Made by a program: the position numbers and the translations under genes
In this document: in pieces, positions 42,742 to 52,889 of the stretch
Layout of the letters: each line of letters starts with the position of its first letter
Numbering within the stretch: the stretch's first letter is position 1
From: Rhizopus sp. PT2906
Lineage: Eukaryota > Mucoromycota > Mucoromycetes > Mucorales > Rhizopodaceae
Assembly: GCA_025529335.1 (NCBI GenBank)
Contig: JAMYHX010000057.1
Span: 62,001 to 126,000, forward strand
Direction of reading: 5' to 3'
Length of the DNA stretch: 64,000 nt
Notes under the pieces: model-generated
The model's input: the letters and a program-made list of their open reading frames with translations, nothing else
What the model was told of the DNA's origin: nothing
Databases searched by the model: none

Positions 42742-42939
42742 TTTGAATAATACAGTAGTTTGCGTTTAAAAATCAAATTTTTCCTAAAATTAAAATCAAG
42801 AATTTTTTTTGGCCAATCAAAATGCTTTTAACCCAAAAAAAAATCCTAGTGAGGTATTCCAATAACGCACACAAAAACTTCAATATAAATGATTCAATCA
42901 TGGCTTCATCCTGGCTTTTTTTTTAAATCTCAGTTCGTC

Positions 42940-43213
42940 CTGTGTTGTATTTAGCACTGATATTGACTTATAGAGTATTCAAAGAGCTTATCATAACTTG
43001 TACAGAACCTGTCCAAATTATATTGTATATAAAAGAGCCTGTAGACAGAGTGACATCACGCTAATAATCTGTGCTACAATGTGGTGTATATTGCTACCCT
43101 GTATTAATAATTTATATATTTTTCTTCACTTCTTATTTATCATAATAAAAAGATATACTTGGAGGTTATTGTTTAATCATAGTCCATTTCAAATCAAAAC
43201 ATCAACACATTCT
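42940..43213 (+). repeat. 270-bp repeat, second copy
   Basis: Fuller copy of the sequence at 35803-36016, with an extra internal block that contains GTATATAAAAGAGCC and GTGACATCAC. In this element it stands between two similar stretches (AAATCTCAGTT at about 42928 and 43270), suggesting it was inserted or duplicated within the TIR element. Confidence 0.88.
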
Positions 43214-43304
43214 TCATCGTGGCTTCATCATTGCTTCATCCTGGCTTCATCCTGGTGGCCTTTCTTTTAAAATCTCAGTTTATTCTGGCCTTTTTTATAT
43301 CAAA

Positions 43305-43865
43305 ATGATCGTTGTTACTAGAGAACAAGCCTTATGCATATTTTATTGTGAACCATTCACCAAGTCTAATGCTGAGAAATTTTCTAAAATCATAGACGAT
43401 TTGGAAAATGTCGAAATCTGTTATTACGACGATCCCAAATGACCATCTCTACAATGTACAAAAACAATATACTCGCGTCCCTTTGAAATCCATACATACA
43501 AAAGTGAAAAGGAAATTGCAAATGAAGCTGATAAGGAACAAGAAATCCAAAAGAAACACAAATTAAGTATGTATAACTACAAAAAAAACTTCCAGTGATA
43601 ACTGATTTTCATTGCTACCATTTTCATAGATAATGTACCGCAGCTTGTACAATTTTTAAACTTGATCTACCTTCCTGACGATCCGAATAACAATATCACC
43701 TATGAAAGACAATTCTTGTCAATGAAAGATATTTTATTGAAGGTGTGGGAATGTTTGGATTTATTTGATGACGCCAGCCCCTCCTCTTTCAATAAGCCGG
43801 ATATTGATGGTACCTCGATGGTGCAAGTTGTAATGACTTTAAAGAACATAGAAAGGGCCTCCTAG
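43305..43865 (+). pseudogene. ORFan gene inside the TIR element
   Basis: From ATG at 43305 (MIVVTREQALCIFYCEPFTK) the frame reaches a TGA at 43440, after which the same frame continues (FEIHTYKSEKEIANEADKEQ) to a donor GTATGT near 43567. After a 63-bp intron ending TTTCATAG, it goes on VPQLVQFLNLIYLPDD, DILLKVWECLDLFDDAS, to TAG at 43863. Apart from the single TGA it is a coherent gene of about 165 codons. No domain recognised. The intron and conserved frame argue that this was a real protein gene captured by, or native to, the element. Confidence 0.55.
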
Positions 43866-44357
43866 GATCCTCATTGTAACAAATTTCGACATTTTGTAAA
43901 TCATCTATAATTTTGCTAAATTTTTAAACATTATCCTTGTTGTGAGGCTCGCAATAGAAAATACATATAGCTTGTTCTCTGGTAATAATGATCATAGGTC
44001 CAGAAATGTAAAATGAAGAAAAAATTTGTTGGTAAGACAACCAAAAAGTAAAGGATAAACTAAGGTTGTAAAAGCCTGTATGAAGCCAGGATCAATCGAG
44101 TTTATTAAAAAAAAAAAAAGCCAGGAAACTATGATGAAGCTAGGATGAAGCCAGGATTGAATCATTTATATTGAAGTTTTTGTGCGCGTTATTGGAATAC
44201 CCCACTAGGATTTTTTTTTTTTGATTAAACGCAAACTACTGTAATAATAATAAAGAAAAGAAAAATTGAATCATTGTTGGATCAAAAATTTCAAAAAATG
44301 CTTGTGACTCTATCACACAGTTTAATGTGGACATTGTTTATTATTTTAATGATGTAA

Positions 44358-45994
44358 TTAACGCTGTCTTGATGATCTGTTACGTCTTGTGCCATTACGA
44401 CTTGTTTTTTCTGATTCTGGCTTTTGATGTGGTTTAATCAATTTGGCTGGTGGTTCTTCTTGTACTAATTCAATTGATTTTCTTCTCTTTTGAGTAATCT
44501 TGGTTGTAGTCGTGATCACTGTTTGTTCTAAAGGTGGAGTAGGGAACAATAGATTGTCAAGCTCTTTTGTAATTTGATTATCCAATTGTCTTTCTTCTTT
44601 TTCAGCTATTTCTTCATTTTCAATCATTGCTTCATTTTGATCCACAGTCAAGATATCTTCTTGCTGTTCTCCGGTATAAGGCACGCCTAACACTTGAATC
44701 TGTTGTATTCCACCATCAGGATGTAACGTAAGCTTGATATGAGACACTGGTAAGCCATAGTCAACTACATATGCAACGCTACTATTTGGTGCGCATGGTT
44801 CCTTGTCTACTAATTTAAACCATTCTGTATTTGGATCCCTATATGGGTCAATCTGTTTATGATTAATGTCAAAAGAAAAAAAAACCCATGTACGCTTTGA
44901 CTTACTTCATTACTATTACATCCTTCAATCGAAATATATTTAGGAATATTTCCTATGAATGATGTTGTATCTATAATAATGTCCTTGATAACTCCCAATG
45001 TAGCTAATTGAATGACTACAAAGTCATTTCTTGGTTCATAACGAGATCGTGGGGTTAACCAACCATCGAGTCTAAATATGGTAAGTAACACAAGCATAAA
45101 ACCTCTTAATGCAACCTACGGTGACAAGCCATTGTCCAGCAGAATATTAGGTTTATTAGCATGATCGACGTCTGTCCAACGCACGATCTGCGCACCTAAA
45201 TTGGCTGAAGCTAGATTGTATTCTTGCTTTAAGTTGGTCCAAATAGGAACGACGTGTCCATAACAACGAAAGCGGGCCTACAATTTGCATTATGTAAATC
45301 ATTGTGATGTCATTTTTTTTTTGATAATTACAATGCCACCACCAGGAGCAGTTGTCAGCTTGATACGAGAATAGATGTGCTGATCATGTTGTATCTTGAA
45401 GAAGTTATGTGCATTCATATCAATAGGTACATTAGGAAGTAAAGTGATCCACTAATTCTGATTGTTGGCATACTGAATTTGACAGGTGTATGCATGTCTT
45501 TTTTTTTTGGTTACCTTTTCACTGTGATTTTTACTTTCAACATATCCTTCGACAAGAACATTTGTAGGCGCTGCATCCATAAATCCAGTTGTATCAATAT
45601 CAAACCCTGATATTGTTCCAGTACATCCCAATTTAATAATCACACTATTTAAAAACGTTATTTATCAAGCATATATATATCAAGAGAGTTCTTACTGTGC
45701 AGTGTTCAAGTGTCTCTGTACTTGCCACCCATCCTTGGTGCCCTCTAACATGATGCATGTTTATATTTATTTACATGATAATCATGCGCACTAACCTTGA
45801 TAAAGGCAATGATTTACATCTACGTTTTCTTGTTTCAAGAGATTCTCTGCTTTCCCGTAATACTCATCCGAAACGAACTCAATACTCGAGTTTCTTAGCA
45901 TGGAGCTTAATTCTGCGTATTCCTCCAGTATTGTTTCATTAATGTCATTTGCGTCAAGTTTGATGAATTGTGTCTTTGATAATGCGTTTCCCAT
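44358..45994 (-). CDS. DAL2: Allantoicase
   Basis: Hydrolyses allantoate to ureidoglycolate and urea in purine degradation, EC 3.5.3.4. Seven exons (45994-45796, 45744-45696, 45644-45515, 45451-45332, 45277-45120, 45071-44906, 44852-44358) give 438 residues. The two repeated allantoicase domains are visible: CTGTISGFDIDTTGFMDAAP with WITLLPNVPIDMNAHNFF, and LDGWLTPRSRYEPRNDFVV with IKDIIIDTTSFIGNIPKYIS and EWFKLVDKEPCAPNS. The matched DT(T/S) strands repeat between halves as in the family. Residues beyond about 335 form an unusual Glu/Gln then Lys/Arg-rich C-terminal extension ending SRNGTRRNRSSRQR, absent from typical allantoicases. The gene converges on the TIR element at 44241. Confidence 0.9.
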
Positions 45995-46214
45995 TGTATG
46001 TTGTTTTACAAGAGAAAAAAGAAAATTCTCGGAAAATATACACCATGATGCATTAAAGTACAGTTAATCTAAAATGAGACAAGCTGAAAATAAAAATTAG
46101 GCCAATCAAAATTAAGTAAAGATAACAAAAGGTTTAGAGATACACCTTGTCCGATTTTGAGTTGGGTATCGTTGTGTGTGAAAAAAAGGTTGATCCATTC
46201 ACTCCACGCTCTAG

Positions 46215-47050
46215 ATGTGGCCCAAAATAATTGCATCAAGTAAATCCACGGTGCTCGAGGCAAAGCGTTCACTAAGGTTATGCTCTACATGTCTAAATTA
46301 CCGCTCATGTCGGAACGAGTCAGTATACTACAGGCACAATCCCTCTTTCGTTCCTTATATTTGTCAGAAGATGCACTACTTACTTGTCTGTTACCTTATA
46401 TCCGCAATATCAGAGGTAGCCAGTGGTACGCTCTCTCTCGTACGTCGCTTTGGAAAACAGTGATGTCTACTACTGAGGAACCCGAGATTCGTTCACTCAA
46501 GGCTGCTAAACGACGCTTTCTGCAACAGAATCTAGAGATCTGTCAACGATATCAAAAACCCAAGCTGATTTCTAACTGCCACCGATCAATCTCTCTCTGG
46601 ATCCTACTCTTTGGTTATCAAGGTCTTGTCTTGAGTGAAGCCTCTATATTCGCTGGTGCCTTGGCTGGTTGACTGGTGATAAGCCAAAACCTTGTCCAAG
46701 GTATCCTAATCAACTGCTCACGGCGGCCTATTCCATTCACTGTCTACATATGCATGCTCGCCTTCAAATACCACGCACTGTTACGGGCCCCTGTCCTTCC
46801 TTTTAAACCTGTTACTGACTCGCGAACTGCGTCCCTTCTTTCGTTCTTCTTCCTGGTTTCTCTCGTTGACCCCTTATGTGTATCATCCCTTATGAGCTTG
46901 ATCGTCTATGCCACGGACAAGGTATGCCGCCTCCACCACTTCCACCTCCTCCTCTCTCCTCTCAACATCTGTCGACCTAATTCTTTTTCCTGTCCCTTTT
47001 TTCTCTAGTTCCTCCGCTTCTTTCCTTCTTTTTTCCCCCTTTGCTCTCAA
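46215..47050 (+). pseudogene. LINE ORF2 3'-terminal relic
   Basis: The longest frame (46280-46672) reads ILQAQSLFRSLYLSEDALLT, CLLPYIRNIRGSQWYALSR and LKAAKRRFLQQNLEICQRYQ, which I recognise as the conserved tail downstream of the reverse transcriptase in mucoralean LINE ORF2. Sequence to about 47050 continues in other frames. No RT catalytic motif is present, so this is a 5'-truncated dead copy, as LINEs often leave. It could belong to the same LINE family as the ORF1 relic at 11110. Confidence 0.6.
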
Positions 47051-47082
47051 TAGAGTTTTTAGATTCTATGTATAGTGACCTC

Positions 47083-48175
47083 GAAAAAGTGTTTGCCGTT
47101 TTTTAAAAGTCAGTTTTTGAAAAAAGTACTCAATGAATAAGACGATATCTTTCTCTTTCTTTCATATATTTTTCTCTTATAAACACATAAAATGGCTTAT
47201 TTAGCTTTGCCTCAAAAAGAAAGAATTGTTACCAGACGCTGCGATGGCATCTCGGCAGCACAAATTGCCATTGATGAGAACATTACAGAAAGAGCTGTCC
47301 GCTGAATTTACCAGCAATGCAAAAAACATGGAACTGTAGAGACGAAGCCTAAGTCTGGAAGACCGCCTATCTTCAACGGCAGAAAAAGAAGAGATCTGGG
47401 AAGAGTAACACGGCGGTTTGCACGTGCTACTCTTAAAGAAATCAGTCAAGAAATCAGCACCAAGGCTTGTGAGGACCATTCGCAATGAGCTGAAAAAAAT
47501 TGGCTATGCTTCTCGCGTGGCTGTCAAGAAGCCTTTTTTGAACGAAAAGCAACAAAAAACATGGTATACTTTTGCAAAAGATTATGCCCACTGGACAGAC
47601 GAGCCGAGTTTTGAAATCGACAAGCTGTCGTCACAACCAGAGTATGGTGCAAGACACTGGAAAAATACAACAAAGAATGCCTGGAGCCAACCTTCAAAAG
47701 TGGCAGAGCTTTTATCATGGTTTGAGGAGCCATAGCTGGTGGAAAGAAATCGAAACTTGTTTTTATGAAGAAAGGCATGAGGACAAGTATCGACTTCATA
47801 AACCAGGTCTATGAACCAGTATTACTAGGCTTTTACAAAAGTCTAGATAGTCCTGTGCTCATGGAAGATGGCGCATCCATTCGTAGAGCGAAAATTGCTG
47901 CCGAATGGAGGGAGATAAAGGACATAAACAAGATGTCTTGGCCAGCTCAGTCACCGAATTTAAATCCGATTGAAAATTTGTGAAGCATAATGAAGAAGAG
48001 GGTTAACACTTTATGCCCTTATGCCAAAAGCCCACAAGCAATGGAATTAATTTTGGAGAGTGTTTGGAGGGAGTTTACTCAAGAAGCAATCAACAAGTTA
48101 ATTGACTCTATGCCGAAGAGGGTCAAGGCTGTAACCAAGGCTCGTAGTGGACCCATCAAATATTAAGACAATAAA
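47083..48175 (+). pseudogene. Tc1/mariner-type transposase, multiply broken
   Basis: N-terminal helix-turn-helix part MAYLALPQKERIVTRRCDGI (from 47191) with KSGRPP linker, then frameshifts around 47420-47690, then the DDE part FIMVWGAIAGGKKSKLVF, VLMEDGASIRRAKIA and WPAQSPNLNPIENL followed by TGA where the family has Trp. The C-terminus ends VKAVTKARSGPIKY at 48165. Several stops and frame changes show an old copy. Terminal inverted repeats could not be matched convincingly (TAGTGACCTCGAAAAAGTG at 47076 may be the left end). It is unrelated in detail to the intact element at 32050. Confidence 0.75.
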
Positions 48176-48390
48176 AATCCAAAAATTGTTTCACAACTCT
48201 CATTTCTTTTTTCAATATTCTAATTAGGTGATCTTTCGTCACCATTTGTGCTATCTTATAGCTTTAACAAAGCTACAAATGTGCCACTTTCTTTACTGTA
48301 CAGTCTTTAATAACAACAAAAAAAAAACTGACTTCAACAGGTGTGTACTCGTCTTCATCATGAGCACTGTTGTATTTGGTTTTGTTATTG

Positions 48391-48615
48391 AATCAGACAA
48401 AGTATAAGTACGATGAGACTGTGTTGTATCTTTATTCGAAATAAAGTAAAGAGAAAAAAGAGATGTTGGCACAATCTATAATTATATATCAAGAAGCTGA
48501 ATTATTTAAACTGCATTGACAACATTTGATCAAGGTGTAACAGATCTTATAGTAACATTAGGTTCAATTCTAAATATTATATTTAAGCACTGAATAATAT
48601 CGTAGATACTATAAA
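48391..48615 (+). repeat. LTR-like dispersed repeat, copy 2
   Basis: Second copy of the repeat at 2535-2763, sharing CAGACAAAGTATAAGTACGA, CACAATCTATAATT and GTATTTAAGCACTGAA-like blocks. It follows the dead Tc1 gene. No flanking retroelement body is seen. Confidence 0.6.
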
Positions 48616-48648
48616 CACTACTCATTACCAACAACTGTTCCCTAAGTG

Positions 48649-49255
48649 TCATCTTAGAAATAGCACAAGGATCTCTAGAGGATAACAAAAAATATATGAG
48701 AATGACAAAACACGGCTACTTGATAAATATTTGCCCTCTACTGACACCTGTCTGGATTTACATAGGGCACAGGTTACATTAATTTCATCTAATTTCCAAC
48801 ATGAATCCTCGTCATCAGTAGCACGAAAGTCTGTTTGACTGCAATAATTGATCAATTAAACGCTTTGATACTTTGTCTTCTTTTATTTTTTGAAAGACTC
48901 CTCCAAGTGCAAATTCCAGAATTGATAAGATCGCCTACATCTTCAGCTTTACGTTTCATAGATATACTGGATTGAATAACTGCAGTCGATATTTCTACTA
49001 AGTTACCATTTTTATTAATAACAACGGTAGTTGGTTGGGCGATTATGAAGTCAGCGTCTTTGTTGATATTATTGGGTATATTTGAGCATACTTTATCCGT
49101 TTTTGGGGATAAAGCTTTTCTAATTTTCTACCATATATAATCTGTGAGTTTGGCAAGCATAGTAATAATAAAATGATTTTTATGTACCTTCCAGTTCTGC
49201 AACAATTTTCTTGCAGAGGTAATCATATTTTCATTGTTCGTTGTCATGGTATCAT
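48649..49255 (-). pseudogene. Possible gene remnant, minus strand
   Basis: Exon-like pieces on the minus strand: MTTNNENMITSARKLLQNWK before a GTACAT donor, then ALSPKTDKVCSNIPNNINKD to SGICTWRSLSKNKRR, and TDDEDSCWKLDEINVTCALC with a CxxC pair. I could not make all joins in phase. The pieces look protein-coding (sustained frames in AT-rich DNA), but no family is evident. Confidence 0.3.
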
Positions 49256-49904
49256 TGAGATCATTTCTTAATATTTGAAGGTTATTACGCGATTGGTTGG
49301 TAAGATTGTTCCTTTCATTGTTAGTTTATTAACTTACTCTCTACCTCCCTCCCCAGCACCATACTTTCTTCAACAGATGAATGCAATGGATACAAATCTT
49401 GATCTTTGGAAGTGTTGTTATTGTCTGTTTCTACATCTTTTTAAAAATGTAAATTAGCTTTTCTTCACTAATTAGATATTGCAGTGACCAGCAATTATTT
49501 TTTGAAAACATTTCTTGACAAATGATCAGTGAAAACTGCGTTTGAAGAAATTGATATAAAAATATCTTACATATGTTATCCCCCCTTAGACGCGATAACT
49601 ATGCTTTTCCAGACTGCTAATTACTATAAATAGAAAGAAACATAGAGGCACTAACGTACAATTATAATGTGGATAAGCAAATAATAATAGAAACACAAGA
49701 CGGATTACGCTGTTATTTATATTTGCTTTAGTTTACTACAACAGCTATAAGACGTACTTGTCTTTCTCTGAATCATCACTTATTTTATCGCATTCCTTTC
49801 TTTGTGTGTCTTTTTTGATGTTTTCGATTCAATGGACCTAATCAAGCCCGTATTCATACTGTAATGTGATACTATGGTTATAATATTCTATATCGCGTTC
49901 AATG
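49256..49904. other. Intergenic, nothing recognised
   Basis: AT-rich sequence before the second long repeat. No supported feature. Confidence 0.45.
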
Positions 49905-50245
49905 TAACACTAACAAGAGCTAAGCTAGATTTCTACGTCGGCCAACTTGTATCGTTCATCTTTAAGTAATTCTAGTTATTTTTTCATTTTATCTTTTATA
50001 CGATATGGCTCCTTTGCTAATTATTAAATAAACTTTATATAGGATCAAACATTTCTTTCGTAACACAAGGATTGCATTGTGGTTACACTACCCCCTTTAT
50101 TTACCTTTCCTCCCGACACTATCGGCATTGTCATTATGTGTAGAGACAGCAGTAGTGGCTAAAGAATAATAAAATTCAAAGGCAGATGAAAAGTAGAGAA
50201 AACATATTTGATTTAGTGCCAACCTTTATTGACCAATAAAACAAC
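49905..50245 (+). repeat. Long repeat, segment Z, copy B
   Basis: Counterpart of 12840-13190, including AACACAAGGATTGCATTGTG GTTACACTACC-like sequence. It is joined directly to segment Y here. Confidence 0.6.
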
Positions 50246-50247
50246 AT

Positions 50248-51640
50248 ATGATTCAAGCAGCTTACATGAATGCTTTTGAACACGGTAAAGGGAGCACGAG
50301 CAACTACAGCCAATGTTCTTTATTCTTTATCAACAAGATGACCACAACTAATTATAGGTTTTTATCATCAGCCTCATGAAATATTTCTACCGTCAGGACA
50401 AATAAATACGATGAAGAAATTGTATGTCATCGCCTTTAAGCCTACTTTTAATTATCATATCAACTTAACTACTGGTGTTCATCAAAGGAAGTTATTTCGC
50501 ATTATAAGTTTACTCAAGTATTTAACAAGGGGAGAGCCAGTCTCCTTCTTATCTATTCATAATTTCCAAATACGTAAACACTCCCAAATTGTTTTTGATG
50601 AAATGAACAAAGCAGCTTATTTTACAAAAAAAAAGACCAAAGTAAACAAAAAAATAAAAATAAAAAACAAGCAACAAGCATTTTATTCGTCTTGAAGAAG
50701 ACGGTCCAGCCGTCTTCTCTTTTGGACCAAAAGGTCCCGTCTTGCGACCAGCTCAACAATCTCCTGGTCCAAGCCATCACGGGCTCTCTTGAGGTGGCCC
50801 AGCCAATCTTCTTCCCTAGAAATTAAGAACGTGTAAGCGTGGATCATCATATTTTTTTATAAATCTTACCGTGATGCTGGTGCTGCTGGAGATGCTGGTG
50901 CTGGTGCTGGTGCTGTTGTTGTTGCTGCTGGTGTTGCTGCTGGTTGTTGCTGCTGCTCCGCTGGCACGCAGACGCAGGAAGACGAACCAATGGGGAACTC
51001 CATTCCTGCCGTGTCCTATGAATATGACAAAAAGTGAGAATACAATTACTTCTTTATATGAAATATACTTACATAAGTGGTGGGGGCACCATTTATTAAC
51101 GTCGGCAGAATGGAGACCGACGAGAGGGAGCGACAGATTATTCCCTCTTGGAGGGCGTACCGCCAGAAAAAAGTAGCGGCGTCCACTTCATTAACAAAGT
51201 GGACGTACGCCCCACTCTGGCCAGTTTGCTTGACCACGTGGTGAGGACGTATACGCCCACAGCGCTCAAGGATATCTTTTAACTGCGTAAAAGATAAGCC
51301 AGCGAGCTGGCTGCCTATCATGCAGACTTGGCACTTTGGTTGAAAGCAGGTAAGGCACATAAGATAAAAAAAAAAAGATAAAAAAAAAAAGAAAAAGAAA
51401 AAAAGAAAGGAGAATAGCCACTGTAACTTTTGTTAGTGAACACTACGCGCATAAGAAAATACACGTGAAGGCTAATACTGTCGTAAGACAATGTCTGTTT
51501 ATGACTGACATTGTGATAAACGACTGTAATCAGTATGAATAAAGTGAATTCATGCATTATAAGATTAAGTGTACACTTTTAGTGATAAGTCAAATTAAAT
51601 AGAATCTCTCCTTTGAATATAAGTCATTACTTCATTATAT
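50248..51640 (+). repeat. Long repeat, segment Y, copy B (full)
   Basis: Fuller copy of 14083-15085. It starts ATTCAAGCAGCTTACATGAA and ends CTCTCCTTTGAATATAAGTC. It includes the complete minus-strand RRM-like gene that is deleted in copy A. The space 51641-51859 to segment X is unique. Confidence 0.85.
50683..51360 (-). CDS. Repeat-borne RRM-like and coiled-coil protein
   Basis: Three exons (51360-51073, 51015-50870, 50815-50683) splice in phase to about 188 residues. Exon 1: MCLTCFQPKCQVCMIGSQLA, SFTQLKDILERCGRIRPHHV, SGAYVHFVNEVDAATFFWRY, a strand-helix-strand-strand-helix pattern that fits an RNA-recognition-like fold, though aromatic RNP residues are only partly present. Exon 2 is a Gln then Pro/Ala-rich linker (PAEQQQQPAATPAATT). 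Exon 3 is a charged coiled coil DGLDQEIVELVARRDLLVQK..RRRLDRLLQDE. The start may be extended by an upstream exon, since a pyrimidine tract precedes the ATG. Its location on a dispersed repeat suggests a mobile-element gene, perhaps a minimal ORF1-like chaperone. No known family recognised. Confidence 0.6.
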
Positions 51641-51859
51641 GAAAGGATACACTTCTTTAAAAGATGATCCTTCTTATGGTAAAAGCAGTATCATAACCCA
51701 GATCATGAAATGAGCAATAAGGTCGGTATCAGGAACCATTAGATCATTAATTATATGTTCCTTCTGTCTTTATTTCAGTATAAAGATTAGTCTCAAAGAG
51801 TATTTCTTTTGTCTTTACCTTATGTCTCTAAACCATTACATAACACATTACAAACGTTT

Positions 51860-52437
51860 GCCTACTAAACACTCCTCTACCGGGCCATACAGATGTTAGA
51901 AAGTATGATAAAGATAATTAATTTTGAAACCACTTCCTAGAGAGTTGTTCAAACGATGATGATGAGAGAAAGATATCTGTATCCACACTTCTCCACCGCG
52001 CTATATCCATGTTGGGTATTTTTACTCTACCTTTATCCCTTTCTCTCCCTATTTTTAACCTAAAATGGACTAAGGACCCTTTTTTTTTTAAAAAAAAAAA
52101 GAAAAAACTCACACACACAAACATCTGCTCTCCTTTCAATGTTATTTATAGATTTTTTTTTGAAGGGCAAGCTTGACCTAAAAGGTATCTCTTGTCTTCA
52201 TTATTATGATTTGAATAGCTTCATCTGTTGCTCTGGTTGTGTATTTACTCTCTTCCGTATTTTATTGATAGTCCATCCTGAAACATAATCCATTACAAAA
52301 ACGGAAGACCTGAGTCTACCCCCCCTTTAACCCAAACATACATTGCATCATGACTTTACTCAAGTTTATTTGTTTACATATCAAAGCCAAGAGAAAAGCC
52401 TGAAAGTCCCATAAAAATAATGTCAAAATAGGAAGGA
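51860..52437 (+). repeat. Long repeat, segment X, copy B
   Basis: Near-identical to 13522-14070, with a similar T/A homopolymer pair at about 52081-52101. Followed directly by a second, diverged start of segment Y. Confidence 0.85.
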
Positions 52438-52454
52438 GGAGGAGATAGGCATAT

Positions 52455-52822
52455 TATTCATGCAGATTACATGAATGCCTTTAAATAACATAAAGGGAAT
52501 AAAGCAACTACTGATGATCCCAGTAAATGTCCTTTATTCTTTATCGTCAAGATGACCATAGTTAATACCTGTATTCATCATTGAAATAATTATATGTCTT
52601 TATCATTAGCCCTCTGTGGCCTTGCTATCATAAGGACAAATAAATCGTGGTGACGAAGCTGTATGCCATCGCATTTAAGCATACTTTGCTGACTACTTCT
52701 AATTATCATATCGATCTAACTATGGATGCTCATCAAAGAAAATTATTCCGCGTTATGGGTTTACTCTACTTGTTGACAGGAATCAGGCTCCTTCTTATCT
52801 ATTCATAATTTCCAAATATGTA
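52455..52822 (+). repeat. Long repeat, second truncated segment Y (Y') in copy B
   Basis: Carries the first roughly 370 bp of segment Y in diverged form (ATTCATGCAGATTACATGAA, later CAGGCTCCTTCTTATCTATT). Copy B therefore reads Z-Y-unique-X-Y', so two Y segments flank X. Confidence 0.75.
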
Positions 52823-52889
52823 TCCTTTGGTATCACAACCACGTCTTAATTGCTTCATAGTTTTACAAAATACTTTCATTTACTTTCCC

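Larger units (their letters stand above)
42753..44241 (+). mobile_element. TA-flanked TIR element carrying a spliced gene
   Basis: Inverted ends of about 150-170 bp start CAGTAGTTTGCGTTTAA on both sides (42753 and, inverted, 44241) and share GGTATTCCAATAACGC and CTTCAATATAAATGATTCAA. Both sides carry TA next to CAGT, as in Tc1/mariner insertions. Subterminal GGCTTCATCCT repeats recur. The interior holds no transposase but a one-intron ORFan gene, plus a 270-bp repeat shared with 35803. It is thus a non-autonomous element, or one of a type whose protein I do not recognise. Confidence 0.85.

Noticed and set aside
51318..51557. Upstream exon of the RRM-like gene reading FILITVVYHNVS, open in both copies of the repeat
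   Set aside because: Differences between the two copies are mostly amino-acid changing without pattern, and the tract ends in a Phe homopolymer, so it looks non-coding.
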